This document shows, piece after piece, positions 13,055-25,302 of a stretch of 64,000 bases of DNA. The translations under genes were made by a program, and so were the position numbers. Below the pieces are notes generated by a model. The model worked only from the letters and a program-made list of their open reading frames with translations, was not told the origin of the DNA and did not search any database. Source of the stretch: Manduca sexta. Taxonomy: Eukaryota; Arthropoda; Insecta; Lepidoptera; Sphingidae. Position 1 is the stretch's first letter. The number at the start of each line of letters is the position of its first letter. Location: the NCBI RefSeq assembly GCF_014839805.1, contig NC_051139.1:744001-808000 (forward strand), read 5' to 3'.

Positions 13055-16000
13055 TTATTCGTCAAAGTTTGGGCAGTTCTGCTGGTCGGTCCTGATGAAG
13101 AACGCCCTGTTGATGTTGTGACGGTCGGCGGACTCGAACGCCTTGTCGATCACTGACGCCGGCGGATTCCTCTCCCTTGTTAGGATCCATGCATTGCCTG
13201 TAAAATATAAACCAAAATAAATTCGAAGTTTAAAGGATTTCATTAACAGTATAGTGCTAAGAATTATTTACATTTTGGCACATTGGACTTAATAATTATG
13301 TGAATGTCGATTGAATTGGCAACTAAATATTCCTCGTGAAGTAAGATACGAGAATTTATTCTTATATTAAAACTAAAGATGAATTTACTGAAACGGAAAG
13401 TGTAGTTGCTCTGGGCGAATTTACAATGGATTGTACTGCTCTTATCTTCCTCATAGTTTTATAATATTGATCCCACGCGTATACAAAGGGTGTGTACATA
13501 AATATGGATATATTAGCTCGCTATTCTACTGACGCGTGTGGAAGAGTCCGAACTCATAGCAGCTCCAGACGAGCGCGTAAGAGTCGTAGTCGGTGTCGAC
13601 GACCCAGTAGGGCGCAGCGATGTCCACCGGCAGCGTGGGGAAGCGCACCGACAGCCGCCCCTCGTCCGACCGCCCCACCTGGCTCGCCTCGCCTTGGATC
13701 TCCGACTGGATGCCTGATCTGGAATCATTTCATTTTTGTATAATATCATAATAATAATAACATCAGCCCTGTATTATATACTGTCCCACTGTTGGGCACG
13801 GGCCACCTCTACTACTGAGAGGGAATAGGCCTTATATTACATTAAATGTGTCCATTTTTGTTCATAATATACCGTTTTGTGTCGTCATAGACATATAAGC
13901 TTACATAAATAAATCTTTAAAGTTGTTTGTTTTACGCATGAAATTTTTCTCTTATATTCAGGAAGGAAGGATAGATTACACAGGCCGCCTCCTCATTATT
14001 ATTTTCTAAGGATATTATTATGCCAAATATCGGGCATTGTATTATAGGTACGTGATTAGAGTAAAATATATTGCGTCACAATATTATATTACAGAGACAA
14101 AACCAATGACGTTTTACAAATAGACGCGTCATACACTAACAAAATTGCACATAAAAATAGCGCAGTATTTACTATAGTTACAGCCGCAGCGGCTCGGTTT
14201 GATACGGCCCGAGTGGGCCCGAGGGTGCCCGAATGGGCCCGAGCTTCGACCGTCGTCGACGTCGCCGTGACAGTCGAATAAATGCATTTATTAGTTAAAA
14301 AAATAAGTTAAATAGTGTATACTTATTACTAACGTATGAAATGAAACGTTTTTTTCATTCACAGTTGGAGTATAATTTGTACATCGTCTAAAACACGGGA
14401 AGGCATTTTATTTAGTCGAATTAGTCGAAAACAACCCGGTTTTACTCACGTTTAAAAAGTAGTCGGAATCGCCGACCAGTTTTATTTATAAAAATACAAA
14501 AAGTTAGTTAGCCGATTAGCCACGACAATGGTCGGAGGTTGACTAAGTTAATGTCGGGGCTCGGGCAATTACCTTGCTTTCGTCTTGCCAGTATGGAGCT
14601 CGGATAACGTATCTATGTAATAAAAACATCTTAGGACAAAGCCGTACACTATTACTCTTTTATTTATATAATTCATTTATTATTGTCGGCAAACGTACAA
14701 AAAGACAGATTTTTCAAGATAAGAGCATCGTTATTTTGTAAAATAATTTAATTACTATCGACGTTTTATATATCGATAACTGAGGCGTCTATTTCGTCAT
14801 GCTAAACGTTTGACACAAATGTCATTGTCAAAAATTACGGCGTATTTTTTATTCTTTTATACAGCAAGGAATGCTGCTGCAATTTCAACATGGCGTAATA
14901 AAGTCAGATGTCGTCTTATTTAATTAAAAATGATAAACCCAGAAAAAGATTTTATTAAACCTACAAAAAAAAAAATCTAATAAAAATATGAATTATGATG
15001 AATGCCCCAGAAAAATTATTCTACCCTCTAACTGAATAACACTTTTGGAAGGCATCAGGAAGGCATGACGTCAATAAAAATATTGAAAATGGCGGAAATA
15101 GAATCAACAATGTGTTGTTTTCATGGAAAAAATGTATACTACATAGACAAGTAATTTCTGTAAATATTACTTACCCCCTATTTGTATCTATTCACTTCAA
15201 ATTGGTGGAAAACGTGTATAGGTGTCCTGATTTTCCTAATTTTTTTTTAAAGAATATTATTATATATAATTATTTTGTTTTATTTAATTAATAGATAAAT
15301 AAGTGACCATTATAATAAATACATTCACGACGAAATAATACAAGACGTGATAATTGATAATAATTTACGAACAGCGTAGTCTTATTATTACCTATTGGGA
15401 TTTTACGTTGCTTCTAAAATTCTTGATAATTATATGAAATTACTCTGTTTGTAGTTTGGACTAAAATTTGTATAAAATATGAAAAAAATATACTATTGTA
15501 GATTATTATTATTAATTATGACATCATATAACATATGAGTGGCACTACGGTCAATGACCATAGCCCGTACCTGAGTGATTAAATAAAAAGGAATCGGAAA
15601 TAAAAAATCTAAATAAAAAAGAAATGGCGATATAAATGTTACATAAAGGTAACATTATATTCTATACTTAAGTATAATAATTATTATAATTTTATTAGGA
15701 ATTTACGAAGAATTTCAGACTTAATAATATTATGATGTTTAATATAGTTAATTTATCTGAGAAAAATATAAGAAAAGTTTCGCCACAGATAAAATACACT
15801 ACCTACAAGTGATTTTATTTTATACAGCTTTCGCATGAAAAAAATAAAAAGTCAGTTGCAACAATCGTCAATGTAACATAAATTCACTAATAAAGTTTCA
15901 GTTAACGATAACAGATGGCGGTGTATACATATAAAAAAATACTGTTGCCAAAATAATGTTACAATTCTTATAATGAAAAATCATGGTAAATACAAATAAA

Positions 16001-18644
16001 GTGCGAATCCATAAAAAAGTTACTATTGGTACACAAATGTGTCAATTCGATGTTTAAATTGGTACATAAGTATTTTAATTTATATTTCGTTCTAATTTAT
16101 TATAAGTGATTAACAAAACGAAAACTCGTAATAATAAATATGACATATTTCGATTGCAATGAACAACAGTGTGTTTAATTTAGTTTAAAACGTTCTATGA
16201 TTAATTTATAGTATACAGTAGATATAATATTATATTTTTTTACCGTATTGAGACGGTGTTTGTGCAGTTTGTATGGCGTCGAAGGTAGTTGTCGAGCTAT
16301 CGTTATTTCGTCCACGGAACTAGAGGCATCTAGTCATGCCCAAAACCAATTTTACCTATGAAGTAAATTAATCGTGTGTGTTAAGATACGTATAGTATAG
16401 TATTGTGTTTTATAACCCCACGTCAACAACAACGACACCCGCTATGTTTTATAATCGTCGCGAGATGTGTTGTCTTAAAAATGGCAATTTTAAACCATTT
16501 CTGAGTGCTAGTGTTTGTGTTCCCGTATGTGAATTTGTATTAGTGACTGTGACGTGCATTTGGAGTTACTGTCTTGTGAGTTGTGGCCAGAGCTGAACCA
16601 CACGGTGCTGTTGTGAGGCCAGGTTAGTGCATTTTATTGTACTCCATAGCCGGTAAAAATTTTAAATCTTGTAAAATTATATTGAAGTCAAAAGTGATTG
16701 CTTTAAGTCCAATTGTACTCTCTGGTTATAAATTGACCAACCTGAAGTTACACTGAAGTACTTTTTTTTGACAAAGCTTAATCAAAAAATACACAAAAGA
16801 GTTTTACGCCTGAACATTTATTTCTGGCGCTCACCGCGCACTCGCTTCGCTCGCGCGTCTCGCGTATGGTGTATGTAAACATTGTTCCAACCTAACCTAA
16901 CTTACTTGAGGATTACTCCGTCACAACTTTTTTAATGATAAGCTGGTACTACATATTATACACATTTACGCAACGGGGAAAATGTGCGGAAGGTAATTAC
17001 ATTGTCATTTTCCAACAATTCTCTATAAGTACCTTAACCTCAAAAACGATTTTGTATTTTTTTCATACGCTTTTATAAAATTTCAATTAGAAACATTGAC
17101 CCCTCAGTCTTTACAAACTGCAACCAAGTGTTGATGTAAATTAGGTGGGGTAGTCGTGACTAGGGTTGCCAGTTTTTTTTTCAGCCTATAAGGGACAAAT
17201 GCCTAAATGGGCAAAAAATACAGGACTTGAGTTTTTTACCCGGGACAAATAAGAAACAAAATTATTTTGTAATATTATTAAAATTTTATAATATTTTTCG
17301 AATATCGAGTCCATTTTAACATTTTGTAACAATTAAAACAATTATAATCATACTTAAAAACAGGTATCAACACTCTTTTTATTAAATATATTAAAAACCG
17401 AGTCGTATTGATATGTATGTAAAAATTCAAACGTTGCGTGCGTGAGTACTCGTCAATCGTATATCGATCGATTTACGGGACAGAGACTGTAAGGCCGCGC
17501 GCCGGTATTTTTTAAAATGTGCCTAAAGTACGGGATGTCCCGGTAAATACGGGATGAGCGGCAACGCTAGTCGTGACATAACTTTTGGGCTACGCGTCGC
17601 CCATACTACAGGACTGTGAAGATACGAGCGACAGTTGCAGGTTCAAATGTAGTTAAGTTCGTACTAAGCAGGTATTTATTATAATTGTAACGTTTATTTT
17701 GGGAATCGCGTCGGGATATTCGGTTAGCTAGCGTCTTATCTTTATAGAAAACATTAGTTACATTAATTCATTAGAATTCCCACTTCCAAGTGTCAGTTAC
17801 CTTTTATTAAAAAAAAATAACTTTTTGTGTCATTTTACTTCTTTCAGAATGCGAAAATTTGTGAAAATGTTTAGATGTTTGTTGGTAGTAAACGCAGAAC
17901 CACTAAAGGGATTTGGGTGAAATTAAGCACACGGATAGACTATGTCCAGGATTAATACATAGGTTACCTTTTATCTCGGTAATTGCTCCCATGGGCAATG
18001 AGGGATGTTGTTAATAAAATTTTATAAATACATAGCGCTTTTCACGCGGGCGATGTCGCGAGTCACACCTAGGTTACAATGTAAGTCAGTTTTATTTGTA
18101 ATATACTTACAATATGCTGACTTGTTTGTTCAGTACATTGATAGCTCCGTTGTCTTTGAGCTTGTAGTCGGCTGTGATACACTTGCCGCCAAATTCGAAC
18201 AGGAAGAAATACTTCTCAGCCTCGTACCATTTGCCCAAATACTGAAACATTAGTATAATACGTCAGGCGAGTTGATATAACACTTTTGTGTGCCCCAGAG
18301 ACTAAGAAAAAGAGCTCCATAGTTTTATAAATGCCAGTTTGATAATGTTAGTGGTTTTAAAAATAATTAGCATTAAATGGCTCTGGTATCCAATGGTGGA
18401 CACAGCCCCTCCCGTGTTTGCCTTTTTTAATCTAAGATAAGACATAATGATTACGCTGGTTCTATTTTACGCAAGAACATCGACACGAGTTTAATGACGT
18501 AAAAATAATAATTACCCGACTCGCGTCGAAGTCTTCCATGATTTTGACGTGAGGACATTGTCCCGGCAGGATGATCTGCGCCCTGCACAGGTTGAGCGCG
18601 AGCAGCCCGCACAGAAACGCGGCAATGGTCCTCAGTACCGACAT
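13055..18644 (-). CDS. Apolipoprotein D-like lipocalin (lipocalin 1), 4 coding exons, 195 aa
   Basis: Secreted small-ligand carrier of the lipocalin family. Coding exons on the minus strand: 18644-18516, 18241-18111, 13718-13534, 13197-13055 (TAA); 588 nt, with intron phases 0, 2, 1. Residues 1-22 form a signal peptide (MSVLRTIAAFLCGLLALNLCRA). Lipocalin signatures are present in order: GKWYEAEKY at 46-54, VVDTDYDSYALVWSC at 126-140, and WILTRER at 152-158. Four cysteines (C30, C64, C140, C190) fit the two-disulfide pattern of insect apoD-like lipocalins. The length is normal for the family. A 3' splice site (ctgctacag) directly precedes the ATG, so the 5' UTR is mostly in an upstream exon, proposed at 26240. 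Related to apoD/bilin-binding-type lipocalins; the ligand is unknown. Its neighbour at 30835-34102 is a paralogue. Confidence 0.93.
13740..13836 (-). repeat. Truncated tRNA-derived SINE, 3' part
   Basis: On the minus strand this matches the 3' half of the SINE at 29827-30075: the 'taaggcctaatccctctc' type segment, then a 'gcccaacagtg' segment, then 'acagggctgatgttattattat'. The SINE head is missing. It lies about 20 bp upstream of lipocalin 1 exon 3, inside the intron. Confidence 0.75.
13837..17160. other. Lipocalin 1 intron 3 region
   Basis: Mostly AT-rich intronic DNA. It holds a GC-rich island with a 10-bp tandem array (14207-14246). A patch around 16260-16640 has short open frames but no recognisable protein, and a palindromic 'cgcttcgctcgcgcg' patch lies near 16850. 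No conserved gene was recognised. Confidence 0.5.
14207..14246 (+). repeat. 10-bp tandem repeat, four units (GCCCGAgTGG type)
   Basis: Four consecutive 10-bp units beginning GCCCGA (gcccgagtgg, gcccgagggt, gcccgaatgg, gcccgagctt) sit in a GC-rich patch (about 14180-14265) inside an otherwise AT-rich intron. Confidence 0.7.
17161..17569. mobile_element. hAT-type non-autonomous element (MITE), 409 bp
   Basis: Bounded by a perfect 8-bp target-site duplication GTCGTGAC (17153-17160 and 17570-17577). Terminal inverted repeats start TAGGGTTGCC at the left and TAGCGTTGCC at the right (one mismatch in 10). The inside is AT-rich and has no transposase. The 8-bp duplication and TAGNGTTGCC ends are typical of the hAT superfamily. 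It lies in lipocalin 1 intron 3. Confidence 0.88.
17846..18078 (+). repeat. Helitron-like repeat relic beside lipocalin 1 exon 2
   Basis: Starts with 'gaatgcgaaaatttgtgaa', contains 'gggatttgggtgaaattaa' in the middle, and ends with a GC hairpin-like 'cacgcgggcgatgtcgcgag'. This is the same layout as the element at 23945-25538. The 3' end is about 35 bp from the 5' splice site of the lipocalin exon at 18111-18241. Confidence 0.65.
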
Positions 18645-19881
18645 CTGTAGCAGGAAGGCACAAAACAGAAAAGTCACAACACAATAATTATGATATGTTC
18701 GCGACATCATCAATGGTCATCAAACGGTTTGACGAGGTGATGATGTCCATTGCACCACGATATCAAATTATATGAAATATGGCGCGTTGGAAAATAAATA
18801 TATTACTAACTATTGCTTTACTTAAATTAAATATCCTTTTCACTTTCTCATAATATTATTTGCTTGGCTACATGCGCTGCATTAGTCCTGCATCTTTGGC
18901 CTTGTCATATATAATTTCCACTAAATTTAAAAGGCTTATTAATTACTTACTAGGTGATTCGCAAGACTTCGTTTTCGCGCAGATAGATCTATGCTCTCTT
19001 CGTTTCGTCTCTAAAGTTTAACCCCTACTGCCCCTCATCCCGCTACCAGACTACTTATGCAGTTAATAAAAAAATGAACTGTCCATCAAATGCGGAATAT
19101 TGAGTGACGGAAGAACCTACATCATTATGTATATAAAGTTGCAATGATGATTATAAACACAAACATCGAAAATCCGGACATACGAATGAATTAACACATT
19201 TTCAAGGCTGTGAAGTATGCGATGAATAAAAAAGTTAAACAGACTTTTCCATTTGATTCGTGATACATATGGTTTTATTGAAAGGCAACATTGATACTTC
19301 ACATATATATCCCTGACACTGTGATACGTACCACTGCACTCTATTCAGTACATAGAAATAAAATAACACTATTTTACAACGCGGTATTACAGTAAGTAAT
19401 GATAATTCCGGATGACATGACGGTGTACTCCGGTTGTTTGAAGATTACTACTAAACCCAAACAATATTTCCTAATAGCACAATATAGCCTGAAGAGCCAT
19501 TGTGTAACTACAATTCTTGCCTTTATATTAGTTTTAGTAGCAGTTTCCCTTGAGACAACAGTATTACCCAGTGAACCGGTCTTATCCGACCTGACCCTAC
19601 TATAAGAGAGCTATATTTCTTTGGCTATACTAGAGCATAAGTAATGCAGACCAATACAGATTTATGCAATATGCATAGTTCTCAAGTGTAATTAGGTATT
19701 TTATTTCTTTTTGTTAATTAGTACGTGATTGCCATCTACTAAGTCGCAACTACAGAGACTCGAGCGCAATTCACTTATGATGTTAAGCAACGCCTTGTGT
19801 CTCGGTACTGAATAGATAGTTGGGCAACACACAGAATTTTGTTTTCATTAATTTAAGATTACATGCAATAAATCTTTAAAA

Positions 19882-19884
<3 letters not shown>

Positions 19885-19933
<49 letters not shown>
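19885..19933. repeat. (TA)n microsatellite, about 24 units
   Basis: Uninterrupted alternating TA for 49 bp in a lipocalin 1 intron. It is a likely length-polymorphic marker. Confidence 0.97.
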
Positions 19934-19935
<2 letters not shown>

Positions 19936-21229
19936 TGTTGTTGTTATATATGCTGTTATGTATTTGTCAAAGGTAGTGTTAGATTTGTATTATTCATAAT
20001 AATACAAATAAAACAAATAACTTGATGTTTAACAGATACCGATATCGATAATAATTTCCGTGGATGTTTACAATAGGCACTCCCCTTAGATAAAATAATT
20101 TGTATTGGCGACGCATTGTAAACATTTACACAAGGAGCAGCGATTGTTATGTTGCAGTACGTCAATATTTTATGCATGTTGAATGTCGGGAAGAAATAGA
20201 AAATTCATTAAGTTTTCCCACACTTAGGTGAAGGCCAAAAACTCTTCTCAATAGCTCTTCATTTATTACACGTTCCAAAAAGTTGTTACTTTGTAACAAT
20301 ATAATCCTTTTAATTTTGTGTTTGTAAAGTCGACTTAACGTCCTAATTACATTTTTATTTACAAAATCTTTAGGCTGGGTTATTCACCTGAATTAGTTCA
20401 CTCAATTCCATAAATCATGTAAATGCATGCACTAAAATGGAACACGGCAATTTATATTGTCTATTGTTAATCTCTGGAAAGTTTCCTCAATACATATATT
20501 TTAGTCTGTTCTTGTATGTATACTTACTAAAGTTTTTTTCGTGACAAAATGCCAACGCTAAGAATTATGATTATTTATTTGGGTACGGTAGTAATATCAA
20601 TACAGTAACTAAAAGTACTAATTTATCATTAAAACTTTAAAAGTGGCTTAAAAAGTAGTGATAATTAAGACGAAATTGCATATCATATTCATTGTATTTA
20701 TAAATTAGGTTGAAATATCCCAATGCACTCTCAACTGTAAGGGTCAACGTATTAGTTTACAGACGCATTGTATGTAGAGTAAAGAATTCAAAGGCATTAG
20801 CCGTCGATCTTGGGCCATTAACTTAATTAGATATTTCTAATAGGTGTTTATGAATCGAGGCATATGCTGATGTAAACGCTATTGTATTTAACTATGCCAA
20901 TCATACCGTTAGGAGTGAAACTGACAAGTTATGAGAAAACCGACGTAGTATACTAAATGAAAATTGAACTAAATAATAATCTGTGGGTTTTCAGATTACA
21001 ATTTGATTTATGATGATTTTCTTACGTATTCTTGGTAGATTTAATAAACTTATGATTGTTTCCAATAAATTTCTAAAGGTTTCAAAATAATTGGTTACAA
21101 TTCCCGTTCTGATAATCGAAACTATACAACGGTTCCGTACGGTTCAAATCAGATACTTCTAGACTACTAATACAAATTCTAGTTATGTATAGAATATGTG
21201 TATAAGTGACATGCAATGCGGAGAAAGCT

Positions 21230-21350
21230 CTAATGGGGTCCTGTGAATGTCGGTCAAGTGCGGCGCTGACTGCAGCCCGAGCTAACGGGACCGCTGCAGG
21301 TGACAGTTGACGCTGCAGGTGTAGGCGACGGGAGAGAGCGAGATAAGCGC
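21230..21350. promoter_or_regulatory. GC-rich intronic patch with duplicated CGCTGCAGGTG (twin E-box)
   Basis: A GC-rich island in AT-rich intron. The 11-mer CGCTGCAGGTG occurs at 21292-21302 and again at 21311-21321. Each copy contains the E-box CAGGTG used by bHLH and Snail-type factors. A role as an enhancer of lipocalin 1 is inference only. Confidence 0.3.
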
Positions 21351-22499
21351 ATTTATCATAATCTTTGGAGATTACTGCTTAACTTAATTCTGTAAAACCA
21401 TGATAGTAAAAACTTTTTCCATTCACCTTGCCGGCGTTTCTGAGGGAGATCCAGTAGTCGAAAGATAATAAGCCTAAACGATGTTTAACATCTTTTTAGA
21501 ATCAATTTGGTGTTTACAAATTCTTAACATATAATCTAATGTAATGTTATAGACAATGAGAAAAGATTAACCAACATGTGAATAACTTGCTGATGTTAAT
21601 ATAAATCATGCTCCGAAAAAATAAATGCGCAGGAATGGGCCAGTACTGACTATATAATTGATTTACTACACGTTATGGACTAACTGAATGTTACATTTGT
21701 CACAACATCAAAAGCCATTTGGAACTTAGTCAAATTACTTGTAACTTTTATAATGCACCTGGACGTGATTAGAGAGAAATAGTTCTCTATACCATAGATA
21801 GTTCGCTGTGTATTATGTATAGTAGAAGGTGAGCAAAGGACAATGTCGATCGCCTTTAAACATGCTTGCCTAATATCAGAGAGAAATAATAACAAGGGCA
21901 CATGAGGTAATCGGGACCTCTTGAAAACATCAGACGGCAGCTTTATGGTATATATTAGATTATAAGCACTAGGTTAGAGGCATTAAGTAGGTACTTCTAA
22001 ACAAGTACCTGCTTACTCCTTTAGAGGGGCGGCGTGTGCTTGTGCACGTGCGTTGCCATAAAAAGGAAATATACTTATTTCCTAACGGCACAGATATTTA
22101 TTAGATTAATGTCTATGAAGTTAGATATACACTAAAATATCGGCTAGATTTAACAAATTAAATTCCTAGTCTAGTCGCGTATAGTTCTAGGTCGCTATCA
22201 GGTTCCGGTTGCATTAACATGGACGTTGCCAAAAGCATTGCTCGCGTACCAATGCATTTTCAATCTCGTAAATAAGCTCTTTCTTGCAGTATAACAAATA
22301 AAAACTAGCACAAGAGAGATTTCATTATAGAAATAATCCTCGAATGATCAAACGAGTGATCGAGTTGCAAACGCGCTCACTGTGTGATCCGAGTACTGTG
22401 GTTTCTGTAGGCAATGCATTGCTGTAAAAAACAAAACAAGGAATACGTAATATCCAGCTTCTATCCGTAAAGGGGTAAGCAGAAGTGAAGTGTAGTAAC

Positions 22500-22705
22500 C
22501 AGGAAATCTACATTTCGTTATGTGGTTTTTGTCCCATCATTGGATAGGGGGGCAACCCTGTTGCTATATCGAGCACAGATTTTAGACTGTGGGCTGATAC
22601 TAACGAGAAATATTTTACATTACGTTACCCGACTCGGGGTTCGCACCCGGACTCTCATAGCAGGCGTACCGCGCGTGACATACAACTACGACACCGAGGA
22701 TGCAT
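22500..22705 (-). repeat. tRNA-derived SINE (minus orientation)
   Basis: On the minus strand, a tRNA-like head (A-box-like 'gcgcggtacgcctgc', then a B-box-like 'ggtgcgaaccccg') is followed by a body with the 'gggctgatac' and 'gtgctcgatatagcaac' type segments. It ends near 'ccaatgatgggacaaa'. This matches my recollection of a common lepidopteran SINE. Target duplications were not found, so the ends are approximate. Confidence 0.6.
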
Positions 22706-23536
22706 TTTTGTGAAAATTTGTTAATACCAAATTATTAATAAAGTTCTGCATAACAAAGATTTTTTAACTTTTAGATACATAACATAACTCGTTGACATAA
22801 AAATATTTTAATTCTAATATTTTAGTTTAAAATAAATATAAAACATCTATGTTGATATAGAAATAAAAATTGTCAGTCGCTGTGGAATGATTCCGAAGCG
22901 ACCTTGATCCGAGCGGTACATTCAAGCTTTCTCTAGGTGGAAACCGTATTCCGATGTGACGAACACAATTTTCCAAGTAAATAGTAAATTGTCTTCTAGT
23001 ACATTTATACAACTTTTTTATTCATATTATGCTAGGTACTGAAATACCTAAAAAAAGACAGTTAGTAATAGATGCAAAAATGTGTTTTTTCCAAATATCT
23101 GATTGACATCATAGCATTATAGGTCCTTAAAGGAACATAACCCCTCTGTAACCTTTTGATTTGGGGCCTGCACTGCATTCGTGTTTCTTCAGCCATGACG
23201 GATTATTATGAGTGATTGCTATCAGGATGTGATCTATTTGATGGTTTTCCGGGTTTGTTTTAAAGCAACCAATTTGTTTCATAACATTACATATTATTTT
23301 GCTCGCATATATTAAGTAAGTTTTTGCACGACACGTCTGCAAATCACGCGGCGCGGCAACCTCAAGGTAATAACTAAGTGTATGTTGATTTGGCCTTAAC
23401 GTAAGATTTCTTCCGTTATCAAATTTATATAGTATAGATTAAATTTACACATATTAACAGATTCTTATATGGAAATGTTTTGCTTCTCTAGTCTAATGAG
23501 ATTTAGGTAGTGAACTAGAGTTCTAGGTTTGATTTC

Positions 23537-23625
23537 CTAGTGGCGCAGCGGCTGATGAGCGGGGTGAAATTTGAATGAGTTTGAGTGGACGAGAAGGTGC
23601 GGGTTCGATCCAGCTGAGGCAAGGA
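23537..23625 (+). repeat. SINE head or tRNA-like fragment with A and B boxes
   Basis: A-box-like TGGCGCAGCGG and B-box GGTTCGATCC about 60 bp apart, the spacing of a pol III internal promoter. It does not fold into a complete tRNA by eye, so a SINE remnant is preferred to a tRNA gene. Confidence 0.45.
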
Positions 23626-24006
23626 AAGTTACTTGTTGAAGTTTACAAAACAAAATCTGTTGCAGGACTTTAGGACTGTTTATTTATTAGTGGAATGAGT
23701 TACATTATAGTTTTCCACGGGTAAGTGACTAAAAGTTTTGAGATCAAATATAACATTTAAACAGGGTATAAACAATGTAAGTCAGTAATGAGATATAATC
23801 TCGGATATATGTGTGTGATAATTATCGAACACATTCTATACTGACACACGACACTCGTATGAAATGTGGATTGCCTCTAACTACCAATCATAATTGCTTT
23901 CAATATGACATTTATAAAGTTACGTCAAAACTTTGAATATATTATCCTACTAATATTATAAATGCGAAAGTTTGTGAGGATGCATATATGTATGTATGTA
24001 TACTTA

Positions 24007-25302
24007 GTCTGGCCATAAATACTGTTACACTTAATTATAAAAAAATATTACATTTGAATTTCGAATCTGTCATTTTTATACGATTGTTCATTGTGTTTTC
24101 TCATTTTGGCGCCAATACATTGTAAAATATTTTGCGATATTAAAATGGTGTGGGGTGATAAAGAGAACCGAATCGCTGTGATAGCATTACACAAAGTAGG
24201 TATGGAGCCAAATGCAATTTTTAAAACTCTCCATACACTTGGTATTAGTAAAATGTTTGTGTACCGGGCTATTAATAGGTACAATGAGACCTCCTCTGTT
24301 TGTGACAGAAAAGATCTGGCCGTCCACGTAGTGTTCGTACGAAAAAGGTGGTCAAAGCAGTAAGGGAAAGAATTCGAAGAAATCCTGTCCGAAAGCAAAA
24401 GATTTTATCTCGGGAAATGAAGATAGCACCTAGAACCATGTCGCGTATTTTAAAAGATGACTTAGGACTTGCAGCCTATAAGAGACGCACTGGCCATTTC
24501 TTAACTGATAATTTAAAGAAGAATAGGGTGGTAAAATCGAAACAACTACTGAAGCGGTACGCAAAGGGAGGTCACAGAAAAATTTTGTTTACGGATGAGA
24601 AAATTTTTACAATTGAGCAACATTTTAACAAACAAAATGACCGTATTTATGCTCAAAGCTCTAAGGAAGCTTCCCAATTAGTCGACAGAGTGCAACGTGG
24701 ACATTATCCGACTTCAGTGATGGTTTGGTGGGGTGTTAGCTATGAAGGAGTGACTGAGCCATATTTTTGTGAAAAAGGTATCAAAACATCGGCACAAGTG
24801 TATCAAGATACCATTCTTGAGAAGGTAGTTAAGCCCCTTAACATCACCATGTTCAATAACCAAGTATGGTCCTTCCAGCAAGACTCGGCGCCGGGTCATA
24901 AAGCTCGGTCCACGCAGTCTTGGTTGGAATCGAACGTTTCGGACTTCATCAGAGCTGAAGACTGGCCGTCGTCTAGTCCCGATCTTAATCCGCTGGATTA
25001 TGATTTGTGGTCAGTTTTAGAGAGTACAGCTTGCTCTAAACGCCATGATAATTTGAGTCCCTAAAACAATCTATACGATTGGCAGTGAAGAATTTTCCCA
25101 TGGAAAGAGTGCGTGCTTCTATTGATAACTGGCCTCATCGTTTAAAGGACTGTATTGCAGCCAATGGAGACCACTTCGAATAAGCTTTTATATTTTTAAT
25201 TGTTTTATATTTATGTATTAAACTGACACACTGTAAAAGTAATAAATGTTATTTGCAGTTAACAATTTTCTTTTTTCTTTATTACAATATTTATGGCAAG
25301 AC
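24007..25302 (+). mobile_element. maT-type (Tc1/mariner, DD37D) DNA transposon, 1296 bp
   Basis: Terminal inverted repeats GTCTGGCCATAAATACTGT (left) and GTCTTGCCATAAATATTGT (right, inverted) differ at two of 19 positions. Both ends are flanked by TA (24005-24006 and 25303-25304), the target duplication of the superfamily. The element carries a broken transposase (24145-25183) and is nested inside the Helitron-like repeat, so it is the younger insertion. Confidence 0.92.
24145..25183 (+). pseudogene. maT-family transposase pseudogene, two frameshifts
   Basis: DDE/D transposase of the Tc1/mariner superfamily. Conceptual length is about 346 aa, normal for maT. The N-terminal helix-turn-helix region (NRIAVIALHKVGM... 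VYRAINRY) is in the first frame from the ATG at 24145. Near 24309-24313, in an A run, one base is missing and the frame changes. The catalytic core follows in the second frame: FTDEK, then QQDSAPGH, then SPDLNPLDYDLW. The last two aspartates are separated by 37 residues, the DD37D signature. A second single-base loss near 25054-25056 truncates the C-terminus early at 25062-25064. The original stop would be the TAA at 25181-25183. The copy is therefore unlikely to make active enzyme, although its ends look intact enough to be moved in trans. Confidence 0.9.

Noticed and set aside
12670..13055. Two minus-strand frames as an additional gene
   Set aside because: They follow the lipocalin 1 stop, lack splice continuity and recognisable domains, and fit a 3' UTR.
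16885..16905. CCTAACCTAA-like motif, possible interstitial telomere (TTAGG) repeat
   Set aside because: Only two to three units; expected by chance in this composition.
23537..23625. Possible tRNA gene
   Set aside because: A and B boxes are present but no acceptor stem or full cloverleaf can be drawn; a SINE head is more likely.
24048..24398. 116-codon minus-strand frame
   Set aside because: Antisense of the transposase pseudogene.
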